Assembly: GCA_030068075.1 (NCBI GenBank)
Contig: CM057824.1
Span: 130,128,414 to 130,192,413, forward strand
Reading direction: 5' to 3'
From: Paguma larvata
Lineage: Eukaryota; Chordata; Mammalia; Carnivora; Viverridae
DNA length: 64,000 nt
Part shown: in pieces, positions 33,111 through 44,979 of the stretch
How the letters are laid out: every line of letters starts with the position of its first letter
Numbering within the stretch: position 1 is the stretch's first letter
The notes under the pieces: generated by a model
Databases searched by the model: none
What the model saw: only the letters and a program-made list of their open reading frames with translations
What the model was told of the DNA's origin: nothing
Program-made: the position numbers and the translations under genes

Positions 33111-35616
33111 GTTGCTTTTCAATGCTCCCCTCTTAACTGTGTTTATTCTATCATTTTAAATTTGAAAATAATTATTTTGGAGAGAGACAAAAAGAACAAA
33201 ATAGAGTCAAGTAATGCTCTATATCTGTCTTTTATTAAAAAAAAACATAACTCATACCACAGTACTTCTTTCCATGTTCTGAATATGCCAAACTAGCTGC
33301 TTTGCTTTGTCCTTCACTTTCCTCTAAGGTCTCAGTTAATTCTGGGCTTTAACCTTCCTGAATATACTTGCATTCTCTGCTTCTCCCTTGAATCCCTTAT
33401 ATGTTCCTCTGAGTCAATCTTCAATTTATAATATTGTGTCCTTCATGGTTAGATCAGTTTCAGGATGCAAGTGAAACATGTAAAGTGTTAAATTAGAATA
33501 CATAAAACAATAGAGCAGCAGTTAAAATCACATGTACCATATAAAAACTATGAGCCTTAAAGTATCACCCCATTAGGAAAGACCAATTAAAATCCATGGC
33601 TCTTTCAGTCTTCCTTGACGGTCATTAGACCAAAGGTTTGATAGATTAAAAATTTGGTCTAGATTACCTCTATTGAATATTTTTAAAATAAACTCGCTTC
33701 ATTTCTTGACACCACAGAATTCCAACCTAATTTTTTACATGTCATTTAAATAATTATAACTATATAGCAAGATACTAAGCAAAAATGAGAAGGAAAAAGA
33801 GAATATACTGCCCACGAACATATATTTGGAATGAACTTTGCAGCACCTCCCAGGCTGCTTGCTTGTGTCGTTGCCACAAAGCCAGACACCAATTTCTCCA
33901 AGTCTATAGATCACCTCACCCCGGGCTAGACTCTGAGATTGCAATGATTGCTCTTGGAAACAGTTTTCTTCTGGTTTTTGGACCAGACTTTTGTGTGTTC
34001 AATGGAGGATGCTTATATTGCCTGGGTTACATTCCAGAGACTATGGAACCATCACACACATGAGAATGGAGAACGAGTAACCAACTGAGGATAGCATTAG
34101 AATCTGTGAATAAAGACAGCTGGTGCCTATTTAGAAGACAGTAGGATAAGGCAGAAAAGAGCAAGAAGGGAGTAGATAAAGTAGGAGTTGAAATTTAACT
34201 TTTTTCCTCCAAATGGGATCCTTAGGGAAAATGAAAGTGAAGATGACTGACACATCAGATTTCTCAAATCTCTCAGCTTTTACCTAAATTCCTCCGCTTG
34301 TTTAGACTCCAGATTCTGGAGAATGGCTCTACCAGAAAAGGTTCTGAGAGTATCAATGCCCACCTGTTATCTTTCAGAAACCCTATATATTGTATGCAAC
34401 TGATTTTCACCACAGGCCTCACATCGCCACCGTAGCATGTTTTAGAAATTGTTTTATCATAAGTGGCCAGTGCTAGAGTTTATAAAATCCTGGTGATTGT
34501 TGCTTTCCTGGGTAGTGAGGAAAACCAAGATTTGTTGGCTTTAAGAACCTCAAGGAAATGATTTCACCCAATGTTCCACATCAAGTGAAAACAAAAATGT
34601 TTATCCTACCAAGAATCACATTGTTTAAACTCTATTATGGTAATGGCTGTCTGTGTTTATAACCATTCCTAATCCAGTCCCATGAACTTACTTTAACAGC
34701 CCCCATTCCTTTTAATAAACATTTGCTATATGAGCAGGTGTAAGGTCATGTTCCTCAGTCAGAAGCAAAGGCTGAGTCATAGATTCTTATATAAGTGATT
34801 TTCAAGAGTCTTTTCAGAAGAAACCTGTAAAGAAGGGAGCGAAACGTAAGTAGGGAACAGGAAGAGACTAAGCTAACATGTGCTAATTCTAGTTGAGTTA
34901 AGTCATTGACTAGATGCTGCCTAAAAATGAGAGAAAGTACATATACTATAGTCTCCCAAGCACTGGCCATCGTGGGCAGTTCTTTGTGATGGATGACAGT
35001 ATGATCCCTTAGCTTTTAGCACCTTTAGCAACTAGTAGTAGGAGCCTGGTAAAGAAAATCTGGGTGGGGCATCAACAATATCTGCTACTAATGAGAACAG
35101 AAGGAGTAGAGTGAGCAGTGAATGAAGTTGACTAAGATTTCATAGTCATTTTCCATAAAGGTCATGATTACACTAGTGAGAAATTTGTAATTTGGGATAC
35201 ATAGCAGTAATCGTTCGTACTACAAAAATCTGCAAAGAGATGGAGCCAAGCCTTCCCAAAATCCTGTTTCAAAAATTATCTGTTAGATTCATTGAGGACT
35301 TTCCCTAAATCCCACATCACATGATATTACCTAAATGTCAAGCAAACCAATTATGGAGTTTTTCCAGATAACTGGGGAAAGATAAAGAGGCTGAGCCTTA
35401 GTTCTGTAGCTATACCTTAATCACGGGACAGTAAAAACCTTGCTAGACAGAAGGCAATCCCAGTGGCCCACTGAGGAAAAGAAAAAAAAATGGAAGAGAA
35501 ATGTAGTTGAGTTTGAGTTTCCTATATCAGACATCTGCTGCTTAAGTTGGGGACAGAATCATGCTAGCATTTTTATTAAATATTCTTCCTTAATGTTATA
35601 CAATGATCTGTATCTT
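33111..35616. other. Unassigned non-coding sequence
   Basis: About 2.5 kb with no recognised repeat and no SINE. Frames at 33735-33944 (minus) and 33785-34063 (plus) overlap in opposite directions and lack domains. Confidence 0.4.
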
Positions 35617-35630
35617 AAGACTGCATTTTT

Positions 35631-35848
35631 GGGGGCACCTGGGTGGTTCAGTCGGTTGAACGGCCAACGTCAGCTCAGGTCATGATCTCACAGTCTCTGA
35701 GTTCGAGCACCATGTTGGGCTCTGTGCTGACAGCTCAGAGCCTGGAGCCTACTTTGGGTTCTGTCTCCCTCTATCTCTGCCCTTCCCCTGCTTACGCTCT
35801 GTCTGTCAAAAATAAATTTAAAAAAACATTTTTAAAAAATGTTTAAAA
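35631..35848 (+). mobile_element. CAN-SINE (felid type)
   Basis: GGGGCACCTGGGTGGTTCAG, GAGTTCGAGCACCATGTTGG and GTGCTGACAGCTCAGAGCCT with an A-rich tail. Target-site duplication AAGA(C/A)TGCATTT lies at 35617-35628 and 35849-35860. Confidence 0.95.
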
Positions 35849-35867
35849 AAGAATGCATTTCTGGTTT

Positions 35868-36125
35868 GTTTTAAAGATCTAATTGGCTTTATTAAATGAT
35901 TTATGAACCAGGCAGCATCCCATCTAGTAAGTTGATGGGGCTCCTAGGAGTTGTACAAAATGGAAGGTTTTATAGGAAGGTAGGAACAAGAAAGTTATTA
36001 ATAAAAGAAAAGGATTGTTCCAGGGGGCTGCTCTCTAGGGGGATCTGAAGCATGCATTAACTGAGTTTTTTGGAGAAACGAATAATTCAGCTGCTGCCTA
36101 TGATCAGACTTTTACTAGTTGGAAA
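35868..36125 (-). mobile_element. Possible ERV LTR fragment, antisense
   Basis: ATTGGCTTTATTAAATGATT, CCAGGCAGCATCCCATCTAG, GGAAGGTTTTATAGGAAGG and GTTCCAGGGGGCTGCTC resemble antisense LTR text whose complement would carry an AATAAA signal. The family is not named. Ordinary unique sequence is the alternative. Confidence 0.35.
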
Positions 36126-37035
36126 GTAGAGCATAAGTCCACCTTAATGCAATAGAATCAACACTCAACACAGACAATCTATTCAGCTACTCAAGTTAGA
36201 CAAAACACTCAAAAGACAGACAATAGACAACGAGAAGGAACAATAGAACAATAGTTCTTCGATGTCAAATATAAGATCTCCTGGGGGAAGAATAGATTGT
36301 TGTCAGCATGAATCAACTATAAAATTCATATTCCATTTGATTATATGTATGTACATATTTTTATAGTTATTTGCATACATACACTTTTAAAAGCTGAGTT
36401 TTAATCATGCCCCTCTACCAAGGGAGTGGAATAAACAGACCGTGTGCGAAATGTGCTCATTGTATAGCTAGTGCTTTGAGGCTTGTTCCTCTTCCTATGT
36501 CACTATGGCTCTTTCTTTAATGGGCAAATTAATCAACATTTTAAAAAACTGAACATGGTGAAAGTTCTGCATATAGACTCTAACCAGTTTCACAACACAG
36601 AGCCTTTTAGCATAGGTGTTTCTCTAACTGTGATAACAGTGCCAGGTTTGATTGTGTTTATAGTGCCGTAGGGATCCACAGCAGCTTGTGGCTTCAGACA
36701 AAGCGGCATCTGGTGCCGTGTGATGGGAGGGAGGAATTCTACTCGTAGACTACTAAAATGTTTGCTAGCAAAAACCTGCTCAGGGTTTCCTTTTCTCTTT
36801 CCCCACGGTACTTTTGTCTCTTTCCATTTATACAAATTGTAAATGGGTCAAAAGACCCATGTATTGAAGAACCACAAACATCAAAACGAGAGACATAATT
36901 TAGATCAATTAGTGCGTCCCTTTACAAAATGAGATGATTTGCTCTGAACTGTTTTCTTTTTATTTATTCAATTAGACATTGTTAAATACTAAGTGATCCC
37001 TTATTTATACTGAACGTTTTCATAATCATGTATTT
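36126..37035. other. Unassigned non-coding sequence
   Basis: No recognised repeat. Overlapping opposed frames at 36483-36835 are not gene-like. Confidence 0.4.
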
Positions 37036-37050
37036 CTATAATAGATTTTT

Positions 37051-37265
37051 TTTTAATATTTTTTAACGTTTATTTATTTTTGAGAGACATAGAGACAGAG
37101 CATGAGCAGGGGAAGGGCAGAGAGGGAGGGAGATACAGAATCCAAAACAGGCTCCAGGCTCTGAGCTGTCAGCACAGAGCCCGACACGGGACTCGAACTC
37201 ACAGACTGTGAGATCATGACCTGAGCCGAAGTTGGCCGCTCAACCAACTGAGCCACCCAGGCGCC
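37051..37265 (-). mobile_element. CAN-SINE (felid type), antisense, young-looking
   Basis: Near-consensus copy: TTTATTTATTTTTGAGAGAC, CAGGCTCTGAGCTGTCAGCA, CTCGAACTCACAGACTGTGA and CTGAGCCACCCAGGCGCCC. The 15-bp target-site duplication CTATAATAGATTTTT is identical at 37036-37050 and 37266-37280, implying a recent insertion. Confidence 0.97.
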
Positions 37266-37280
37266 CTATAATAGATTTTT

Positions 37281-38180
37281 TAAGAAATCACATTTAGAAG
37301 CTAAGCTTTTTTCACCCTTTTTTAGAAGTAAATGACTTATGCCTTGAACACTGATCTTACTATTCTTCAAACATCAACAAAAATGTAGAAAAGTAATAAT
37401 AGCATACTCCCAATAAAATGTTGTACAAATTAAGGTTTATTGGAGCAAAGCAGAAAGTTTGATATCTTTGAATATTATTCCATTGAACAACATGGTTATT
37501 ATGTTTTTTCCTATACAATTTTGCTCAGATATAACTAGGTTTTATTTCTACAATTCTGCACATTGAGCTCTCCCCTCTATAAATGATCTACAAGTTATAT
37601 TTGATATTTTGAATATTTATAAATAAACACCAATCCAGAATACTCTTTGAAGCAAATGTTATTTTCCAGCCATCAACATAATTGTGGAAAGATAAAGTAG
37701 AATCATGATGGAGCCAGTCTAGGGCCACATCCTCCTCAATGGCCTCAAGAAGCATCTTCTTGTTTACTGCCACTCTGTGGCTTGTTTTTGGCCTCGATGC
37801 TTAACAAAGAGTTGGAACTGTCTGCTTAAGGAACATACTTCTTTTACTGATATGTTTAGTTTGGCTTTTACAGTGTTTAAAAGAAGTTACAACTAACATT
37901 TAAAAGTTGGAAGATTTCACATAAATGCACAAAAATACAACTTCTCTTGGGCACTTTAAATGTTGATGGCAAAGAACGCTAATTTTAACCTGACAACACT
38001 TGGCTGCAATTGAGTAGCAACCACTTGCTTCAGTTGGCAGTGCCCACCGTAGTGTGTAGTCACATAGAAGATGCATGTGAAATTAAACCAGCTAATTCTA
38101 CCCATTTATATAGCCAACAAGACCCCTGTAGAGATTTGAGTTTGAAAATCCTTCCAAACAGATTTTGTTATTGTTGTTAG
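37281..38180. other. Unassigned non-coding sequence
   Basis: No recognised element. A 61-codon antisense frame (37588-37773) starting MAVNKKMLLE looks more protein-like than most, with mixed charged and hydrophobic residues. It could be a scrap of an old retroposed or transposase gene, but I cannot name it. Confidence 0.35.
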
Positions 38181-38230
38181 TTTGTGTGTGTGTGTGTGTG
38201 TGTGCACGCTTGTGTGTGTAGGTGTGTGTT
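38181..38230. repeat. (GT)n microsatellite
   Basis: GT array with a GCACGC interruption. Confidence 0.93.
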
Positions 38231-38360
38231 TGCTTCTACCTCTGCATAGTCTAAGGTAATTCAAACAAATACCAAGGTATGTCAGGAGGTATCATGGTCA
38301 AGCTTCCAGAAAAGTCAGGTGAATGTTTCATTCAAAAATATCAATATTAATTCTATTTGT

Positions 38361-38570
38361 CTTTTATTTATTTGTTTGTTTGTTTGTTTGTTTATTTAGA
38401 AAGAGTGCTAGCAGGGAAGAGTCAGAGAGAGATGGAGAGAGAATCCCAAGCAGGCTCTATACTGTCAACACAGAGCCTGATATGGGGCTCGATCCTGCAA
38501 ACAGTGAGATCATGACCTGAACTGAAGTCAATAGTCAGATACTTAACCAACTGAGTCACCCAGATTCCCT
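38361..38570 (-). mobile_element. CAN-SINE, antisense, with (TTTG)n tail
   Basis: The tail side is expanded as TTTG units (38374-38396). Then come AATCCCAAGCAGGCTCTATA, GTGAGATCATGACCTGAACT and CTGAGTCACCCAGATTCCC. Diverged copy with no clear target-site duplication. Confidence 0.9.
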
Positions 38571-38894
38571 TGTACAGTTTTTTAAAAATAATACATCATT
38601 AATAAAAATAAAATAGAATAAATAATTTAAAAAATTTAAATACATTGTTATTCACAAGGAATATTGCAACATTTTGATGTAGGATGTACCAAAGCTTTCA
38701 TACATAATAAAAAGAGATGTAAAATATATTTTAAAAAGTCAATAAGTTAATGTTCTGGTAATGTTCTGGTATACATCTATATATAATATAGATATACACA
38801 TATATGTAGTTATTGTTTTGTATCTACAACTACTGATTTGCAAAGTATATTTTTACTGAAAATATAAACAATTTAAGTGCCAAAATAATATATG
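38571..38894. other. Unassigned AT-rich sequence
   Basis: Very AT-rich (TAATAAAAAT, TATATATAATATA) with no recognised element. Confidence 0.4.
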
Positions 38895-39245
38895 TCTCCA
38901 TTATCATTTTAAAGGGTATGTAATATTCTATTTCATGGGTATTGAAAAGATAATTAATTCAACTAGCAATTAATTATTGGATGTTTAGATTCTGTGAAAG
39001 TTTTGCTGTTATAAACAGTGTTTGCTAGACAACATTAAAGAAGCATTTTTCAACATATGCTTAATTATTATGGAGATAAATTGTTAAAAGAGAATTAGTC
39101 ATACAATAGTATCTATATTTAAAAATTTTAATGTTCATTATCAAATCGCTTTCAGAAATATTATAACAATTCCTACTTCTACCAACAGCATATGAGAACA
39201 CCTACCTCCCCTCACCATATAGTGATATTAGCTTTCCACTAAAAG
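38895..39245 (-). mobile_element. Old L1 3' region, antisense
   Basis: TATGTAATATTCTATTTCAT, GTTTTGCTGTTATAAACAGT, CCTACTTCTACCAACAGCAT and ATGAGAACACC follow the antisense L1 ORF2/3' end order, strongly diverged. Confidence 0.65.
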
Positions 39246-39394
39246 ACATTCATCCATTTAATGAGTTGTTTTTTAAATACAGAAAACTAATCTGTAAATG
39301 GTCTCTATGTTATTTCAGCACAAAAATGTGACCATTAGAAGTCCATGTGGTCTGATCGCTCATTTACTGCCACAGCGGGATGAGCAATTCCCAG

Positions 39395-39530
39395 TGCCTG
39401 AGGATGAGTCTGAATGTAGTCGGCCCGAGTTTTGAGTCTAGCACTTCTGCTGATTAGTAAGGTGATTTCAGACTACTTGTTTTGTCATCCTGTGCCTCAT
39501 TTGAAAAATGGAGAGTGTCGTAGAATAAAA
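39395..39530 (+). mobile_element. MIR fragment
   Basis: AGTTTTGAGTCTAGCACTTC, TCATCCTGTGCCTCATTTGA and AAAATGGAGAGTG correspond to the MIR core and its TGCCTCAGTTTC...AAAATGG segment. Confidence 0.5.
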
Positions 39531-39574
39531 AGTAAATAAAACGAGGGAAAGTTTATAATTTAATATTATATATT

Positions 39575-39700
39575 CAGGACATATATTACTTAAATTCTAT
39601 GAAATAGGTATATGCTAAGACCAATTTGCATATCTGAAACAATATGGTTCAGAGTTACATAATTAGCAAACAGCACATTCGACTCATGTGTCTGAAGTTA
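39575..39700 (-). mobile_element. MIR fragment, antisense
   Basis: TATCTGAAACAATATGGTTC, AGAGTTACATAATTAGCAAA and ATTCGACTCATGTGTC resemble antisense MIR (gap-rich). It lies in inverted orientation to the neighbouring MIR. Confidence 0.45.
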
Positions 39701-39979
39701 GTTATATGTCTGCCTTTATGTGCTGATGTTTGTCCTTGCAATAATTAGGACTCCAGTTGTAATGGTATACACAATTTTACCAAAGGGAGTTGAAAAAGAG
39801 ATTTACAACAGATTTAAAGAGCCAGTGATTTACTGGTAACATCTCCTACTTAATATTAACCAATGATTTGTGAATTAATTTCTGTTAGGTGATAGAAATG
39901 TAAAATGTTGTTTAGAATCTGAAAAGCAATAACTTTAATGAACTGTCCTACTAGGTTCCATTTATCCTTAAGGAAACAT

Positions 39980-40711
39980 AGAGGTTAGCACCTTGACATT
40001 GCTTTTGGCAATGACTTTTTGAATTTGATACCAAAAGTAAAGGCAACAAAAGAAAATAATAAATGGGACTTCACTGCAGTAAAAAGTGTATTCACAGCAA
40101 AGGACAGCATCAGCAAAGTGAAAAGGCAACCTGTAGAAGGAGAGACGTATTTGCAAACCACATATTTGATAAGAGGCTAATATCCAAAATATATAAGGAA
40201 CTCATAAAACATGGCAGCAAAAATCATAATAATAAAATTGAGATTAAAAATAAAAAAATTAAATACCTAAGGCATTTTTGAAAAGATATACAAATGGCCA
40301 ACAGGTATATTGAAAGGTTTTCAGTATCAATAATCATTAGGTAAATTCGAATCAAAACCATAGTGAGATACATCACCTCACACCTGCTTGTCAAAAAACC
40401 AAGAAATAATAAGTGTTGATGAGGATGTGGAAAAGGGGGACTTTGTACATGTACTGTTGGTAGAAATGTAAACTGGTACAGCCACTATGGAAAACATTAT
40501 GCATGTTTCTCAAGAAATTAAAATTAGAACCACAAAATATGATCTAACAGCTCCACTCTGGTTTTCATCCAAAGGAGATAAAATCAGTATCTTGAAGAAA
40601 TGTCTGCCCACCCATATTCACAGCAGCACTGTTCACAATAACCAAGGTATGGAAACAAACAAAATATCAGTTGACAGATGAATGGATAAGGAAAATGTAA
40701 GATAGATAGAT

Positions 40712-40757
<46 letters not shown>

Positions 40758-41170
40758 CGATAAAGATATTATTCAGACTTAAAAAAGAAGGAAATCTTGT
40801 CATTTGTGACAACATGGATGTATCTGATGGGCATTACTCTAAGTGAAATAAGCCAGACAGAGAAACTCTATCTTATCACTTACATATGGAACCTAAAAAG
40901 AAAACTAAACTGTATAAATGGGGAGTAGAAAAGTGGTTAAAAGGGGCTGGGGGATGTGGGAAATAGGGAGAAGTTGGTAAAAGGGTTCAGATTTTAGTTA
41001 GAAGATAAATTGTGTCTGAGGATCTAATGTGTACCAAAGTGGCTATAGTTGGTAGCACTGCATTGTGGAAGTGAAATTTCCTGAGAGAACTTAAATGTTT
41101 TCACTAAATATGCAAACAAAGAACATATAAAACATGTTTAAACTTTCAAAACAATTGCTTTAAAAAAAAG
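39980..41170 (+). mobile_element. L1 3' end (ORF2 C-terminus and 3' UTR), 5'-truncated
   Basis: L1 ORF2 text throughout: GGACTTCACTGCAGTAAAAA, AGGCTAATATCCAAAATATA, AACAAATGGCCAACAGG-like text, TGATGAGGATGTGGAAAAGG, ATTCACAGCAGCACTGTTCA and AGTGAAATAAGCCAGACAGA. The 3' UTR AGGATCTAATGTGTACCAAA and an A-rich end follow. Frames are broken (72 and 64 codons remain open at 40063-40281 and 40487-40681). Confidence 0.9.
40701..40758. repeat. (GATA)n microsatellite inside L1
   Basis: About 13 GATA units with one TGATA interruption lie within the L1 ORF2 C-terminal region. The array has replaced or split L1 coding sequence. Confidence 0.95.
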
Positions 41171-41175
41171 TCTTC

Positions 41176-41332
41176 AGGGGAGCCTGGGTGGCTCAGTCAG
41201 GTAAACATCCGATTCCTGATTTTGGCTCAGGTCATGATCCCAGGGTTGTGGGATTAAACCCTACATTGGGCTCTGTGCTGAGCATGGAGATTGCTTAAGA
41301 TTCTCCCTCGGCCCCTCTGCCCCTCCCTTGTG

Positions 41333-41366
<34 letters not shown>

Positions 41367-41431
41367 TGCTCTCTCTCTCTCTCTCTTAAATGAAAACTAA
41401 CAAAACAAACAAACGAACAACAACAAAAAAA
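41176..41431 (+). mobile_element. CAN-SINE, older carnivore type
   Basis: GGGGAGCCTGGGTGGCTCAG, GATTTTGGCTCAGGTCATGA and TCTGTGCTGAGCATGGAGAT. This is the non-felid body, in which TGAGCATGGAG replaces the TGACAGCTCAGAG segment. A long CT tract (41338-41386) and an A/C-rich tail follow. It lies right after the L1 A-tail. Confidence 0.92.
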
Positions 41432-41664
41432 ACTGTTTGAATTGATTCCATATTTGTAAATATATCCAAAATTTAATAAGAATATTAGGAAGCCTTTCTA
41501 AAAAAAGAAAAAAAATGCAATCAGTGGCCCTAAGAAAAGAATGAAATAGAAGTAAATCAAATACAAAATAAGACTTTTCCATAGAAAAAAGGTATTTGAG
41601 TATATGCTAAAATGGCACTGCAGAACATGGTAGTTTCTAAACAGGTGTGGTGGTTTAAATTTGC

Positions 41665-41815
41665 ATCTATAAGTAAATTTAAATTTAATTAAACTTTTAC
41701 TTTCTCAGGTTCAATAGCTGTACTTCAAGTACTCAGTAGCCACATGTGGCTAGAAGTGGGTCTTATGATGAATAGTGCATTTCCAGAACATTCTCCATAA
41801 TTGCAGTGCTTCATT
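41665..41815 (+). mobile_element. hAT-type DNA transposon fragment
   Basis: TTCAAGTACTCAGTAGCCAC, ATGTGGCTAGAAGTGGG and ATAGTGCATTTCCAGAACAT match the terminal part of a well-known non-autonomous hAT family (CACATGTGGCTAGTGGC motif). Subfamily not assigned. Confidence 0.6.
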
Positions 41816-42574
41816 GAGACAAACATTTAACAGAAGAAAAGCAGCATACCTATCATGGTTAAAATGTCTGCAAACTCATCACATTTAGAGTCCTTTACTC
41901 AGGAAAGGCCCAGGAAATAAAAAGGCAAAGTAAATCTCAACGCAGGGTATTAAGAAATAGTTCAAGTAAAGGCCTTAAAGGAGTTACTGATGGAGAGAGA
42001 GACAGATGGTGATGATGATGGTGGTGGTGGTAGATGATAGATAGATGATAGATAGATAGATACAACATAGGGCTGTTTTGAAAATTAAATAAGATTAAAT
42101 ATAATAATGAATATAAAATGTGGCTGGCACAAAATTAGTAACTGAAAAAGGGAGTTCTTTTTAATATTAGTCAATGAATAAAAATATTAGGTGAATAAAA
42201 TGCAATTCTTGAGATTCAGTTGATTGAATGAAAGGAGAGTTGACATGAACTTACTCTAGACCCAAAGCCCTATTGCCACCAGACAGTAAATACAGTGTCT
42301 ATTTCTATGATGTTTTTTGGGTGAAAAACCTAAGCCTGGGTAGAGATGCTACATGTGTCAAAGATTCTGCATTTAAAGTCTATAAAGGGTATTAGAGACT
42401 CTGATTCAGTACTGGTTTCAATCCTGATAGTTATACTGAAGATGAATGAACCCTGGCTTCACTATAGCGGAAGACACTACTTACAGATAGGATTAAGTTT
42501 AAGATACCAGATTTTCTAGCAAGTTTTGACAAATATACACTCAAATTGTATTTTTGGGCTCTGCAACTCTAAGG
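41816..42574. other. Unassigned, with a small compound microsatellite
   Basis: Contains GATGAT, GGTGGT and GATA units at 42003-42062. No other element is recognised. Confidence 0.4.
42003..42062. repeat. Compound GAT/GGT/GATA microsatellite
   Basis: GATGATGATG, GTGGTGGTGG and GATAGATAGAT segments in succession. Confidence 0.85.
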
Positions 42575-42840
42575 AATAACTTAATAATTCAATATACGTT
42601 CATTATTTGCCTAATATGTGACATGCATTCTGCATACATTTATTAATTGTCCAGAACTAAAAAAAAAACTCTGTCCTTATGGTGCTTATATTTTTTATGG
42701 GGAAGAAGTCAAAATTGGAATACAAATTTGTAAAGAAATGAGATAATATCAGATGTCAATAACAGTACATGACCGAACACAGCTGTTTACATGGAGATGG
42801 GGCTGGGAGTGGTGAAATAAGGAAATTTTCATATTTACTG
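42575..42840 (-). mobile_element. L2 LINE 3' region, antisense
   Basis: CATTATTTGCCTAATATGTG, CATACATTTATTAATTG, CTCTGTCCTTATGGTGCTTA and ATGGGGAAGAAGTC follow antisense L2, usually read as ATTTATTGAGCACC then CCTCATGGAGCTTA. Confidence 0.6.
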
Positions 42841-43069
42841 TCCATTTATCCTGATAAAAAGTGGCCTAACAGATAATTTGAAGTAGAAACATGCCCCCTA
42901 AATTAGCATGCCATTAAGTATGAGCATGAAATATGTCCTGGATCAGCTGGAAATTAATCACCACAGGGAGATATTAATTAGTTCAATAGCAGAATGAGAA
43001 GGAAAATATAAAGTAACTGTTTTCATTTCCAGTAATGTCACTGTTCACATATTGCCTAATATGAAGAAT

Positions 43070-43240
43070 TATATTTACCAAGTGCTCAGAACTTTATAGT
43101 CTATAATGCACTTTCACGTACATTACCACTAAGGACAAACAATCCTTAAACTAAAGCTGAGAAACGTGAAAAGTCTTAACTAAGCTCATGCTTCATTCAA
43201 GTGTCTGATTTGAGTATCTAACCTGAGAGTCTTAATGACA
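43070..43240 (-). mobile_element. MIR, antisense
   Basis: CTTTCACGTACATTACC, CTGAGAAACGTGAAAAGTC and TTGAGTATCTAACCTGAGAG correspond to antisense MIR (gap after the GAGGCTCAGAG region). Confidence 0.55.
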
Positions 43241-43987
43241 CACATTGTATTTAACGCAATAATATACTTAAGCCCGGAATAAGGCATCTGGAAGAAACCA
43301 TTAGAGATTAATTCATATATTAATCATTTTTTTTAAAAAAGGATATGAATATGTTACCCGGAAGGGATATTTCTTTGTTCCGTGCCTAAAAATCTCCGTA
43401 AATGGAGATCCATTATTTAACTTGGGAATACATTTCATGATCTGTAACTCCTGCATTCAAGATTGTACTACATCTAAAAACCCAACTTTAACATAATCTA
43501 ATTTTTGTTTTATTTCACTCTTGAGGTCTTCAGTTGCATAGAACAGAATTGAGCATCAGTCCATGCAAGAGTTTTGTTCCACTTTCTTATGTTTCGAATT
43601 GGTTTTATATTACCATGTTTTCCCTTTCATCCTTCCTTCTCAATGTTATATCGTTACATCCTCTGAGGTGCCCATAAAGTGCATTGAAACTTTTTATTCT
43701 GACTTATTTTTCTATACATTTATTTAGATACATATTTACCCTTGAAATAAATGTACTATTTTTGTTAGAAAATATGTTCCTGTATTTTAAGTTAAATAAA
43801 GGATATTAGGACTGGAGAGGATTTTTTATCCTGGGTACACATCACTAAAAAAATACACATCACTAATAAAAAATGTGGGAAAAAGATAAAGCACCGTGCT
43901 TCAGTTAGAGGGGTTGAGATTGGATGGGCATGGTACTAATTGATACTTTGGTGTTTACGAAAGTACAGAACAAACTCAGTTAGTTTC
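43241..43987. other. Unassigned non-coding sequence
   Basis: No recognised element. A short local duplication of TACACATCACTAA occurs at about 43836-43865. Confidence 0.4.
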
Positions 43988-44553
43988 TGTATTAGTTCTC
44001 TATTGTTATTATAACAAATAACCACATATTTAGTGGCTTAAAACAACACATATTCATTATATCTCAGATCTATATGTCGGAATTTCAACATGGACTCAGT
44101 GCACTAGAATTAAGGTGTGAGTGGCGTTGCCTTCCTCCTGGAGATTCTAAGGGACAACTGGTTTCCCTCCGTGTTCAGGTTGTTAGAAAAGTTCAGCTTC
44201 CTGTGGCTGTCAGGGCTGCAGCAGTGCCCAGCTGCCAGAGACTGCCCACATCCCTCAGCTCCAGGCTCCCTTCCGTCATATGCAAAGCTGGAAACAGCAG
44301 GATAGTTGCCTTCCATGCTTGCTTCTTATTCTGTGTTTACTCTTTGGCTCAAGGCAGGGAATACTCTGGTTTTTAAGAGTTTATGTGATTAGATTGGAAA
44401 CATCTGGCTAATCCGGGATAATAGCCACATCTCAAGATCCCTAATCTTCATCACGTCTGTACAGTCCTATGTAAGATAATATAGTGACAGGTTCCAGGGA
44501 TTTCAAAAGAAACATCTTTGGGGGATACAGGAATCATTATTTGACCTATAGCA
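43988..44553 (+). mobile_element. Ancient mammalian interspersed repeat, family not named
   Basis: Opens TGTATTAGTTCTCTATTGTT, then AACAAATAACCACATATTTA, GTGGCTTAAAACAACACATA, CTGGCTAATCCGGGATAATA and ACATCTTTGGGGGATACAGG. I know this order from many mammalian genomes but cannot assign the class safely. Three overlapping open frames (44074-44376, both strands) are non-coding by-products. Confidence 0.65.
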
Positions 44554-44979
44554 GCTCCTTTTCCTCCCCTCATACCCATTCCTCTTTTTTTTTTCTTCTC
44601 TTAATAGACTTTTTTAAAAATTTTTCCCCATTTATTGTCAAATTGGTTTCCATACAACATTCAGTGCTTATCCCAACAAGTGCACTCCTCAGTGCCTGTC
44701 ACCCTCTCTCCCCACTCCCATACCCCCCTCAACCCTCAGTTTGTTCTTAGTATTTAAAAGTCTCTTATGTTTTGTCTGCCTCCCTCTCTGTAGCTTTTGT
44801 TTCCTCCTCTTCCACTCCCCCATGGTTTTATGCTAAGTCTCTCAAAATCCACCTATGTGTGAAAACATATGTTATCTGTCTCTCTGACTGACTTATTTCA
44901 CTTAGCATAATACCTTCCAGTTCCATCCATGTTGCCACACATGGCCAGATTTCATTCTTTCTCATTGCCGTGTAGTATT

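Noticed and set aside
40633..40815. Repeat protein or CRISPR-like array from GATA units
   Set aside because: Four-base tandem units with no spacers: a microsatellite within L1.
44074..44376. 100-codon plus frame
   Set aside because: It lies in an old interspersed repeat with an equally long frame on the opposite strand.
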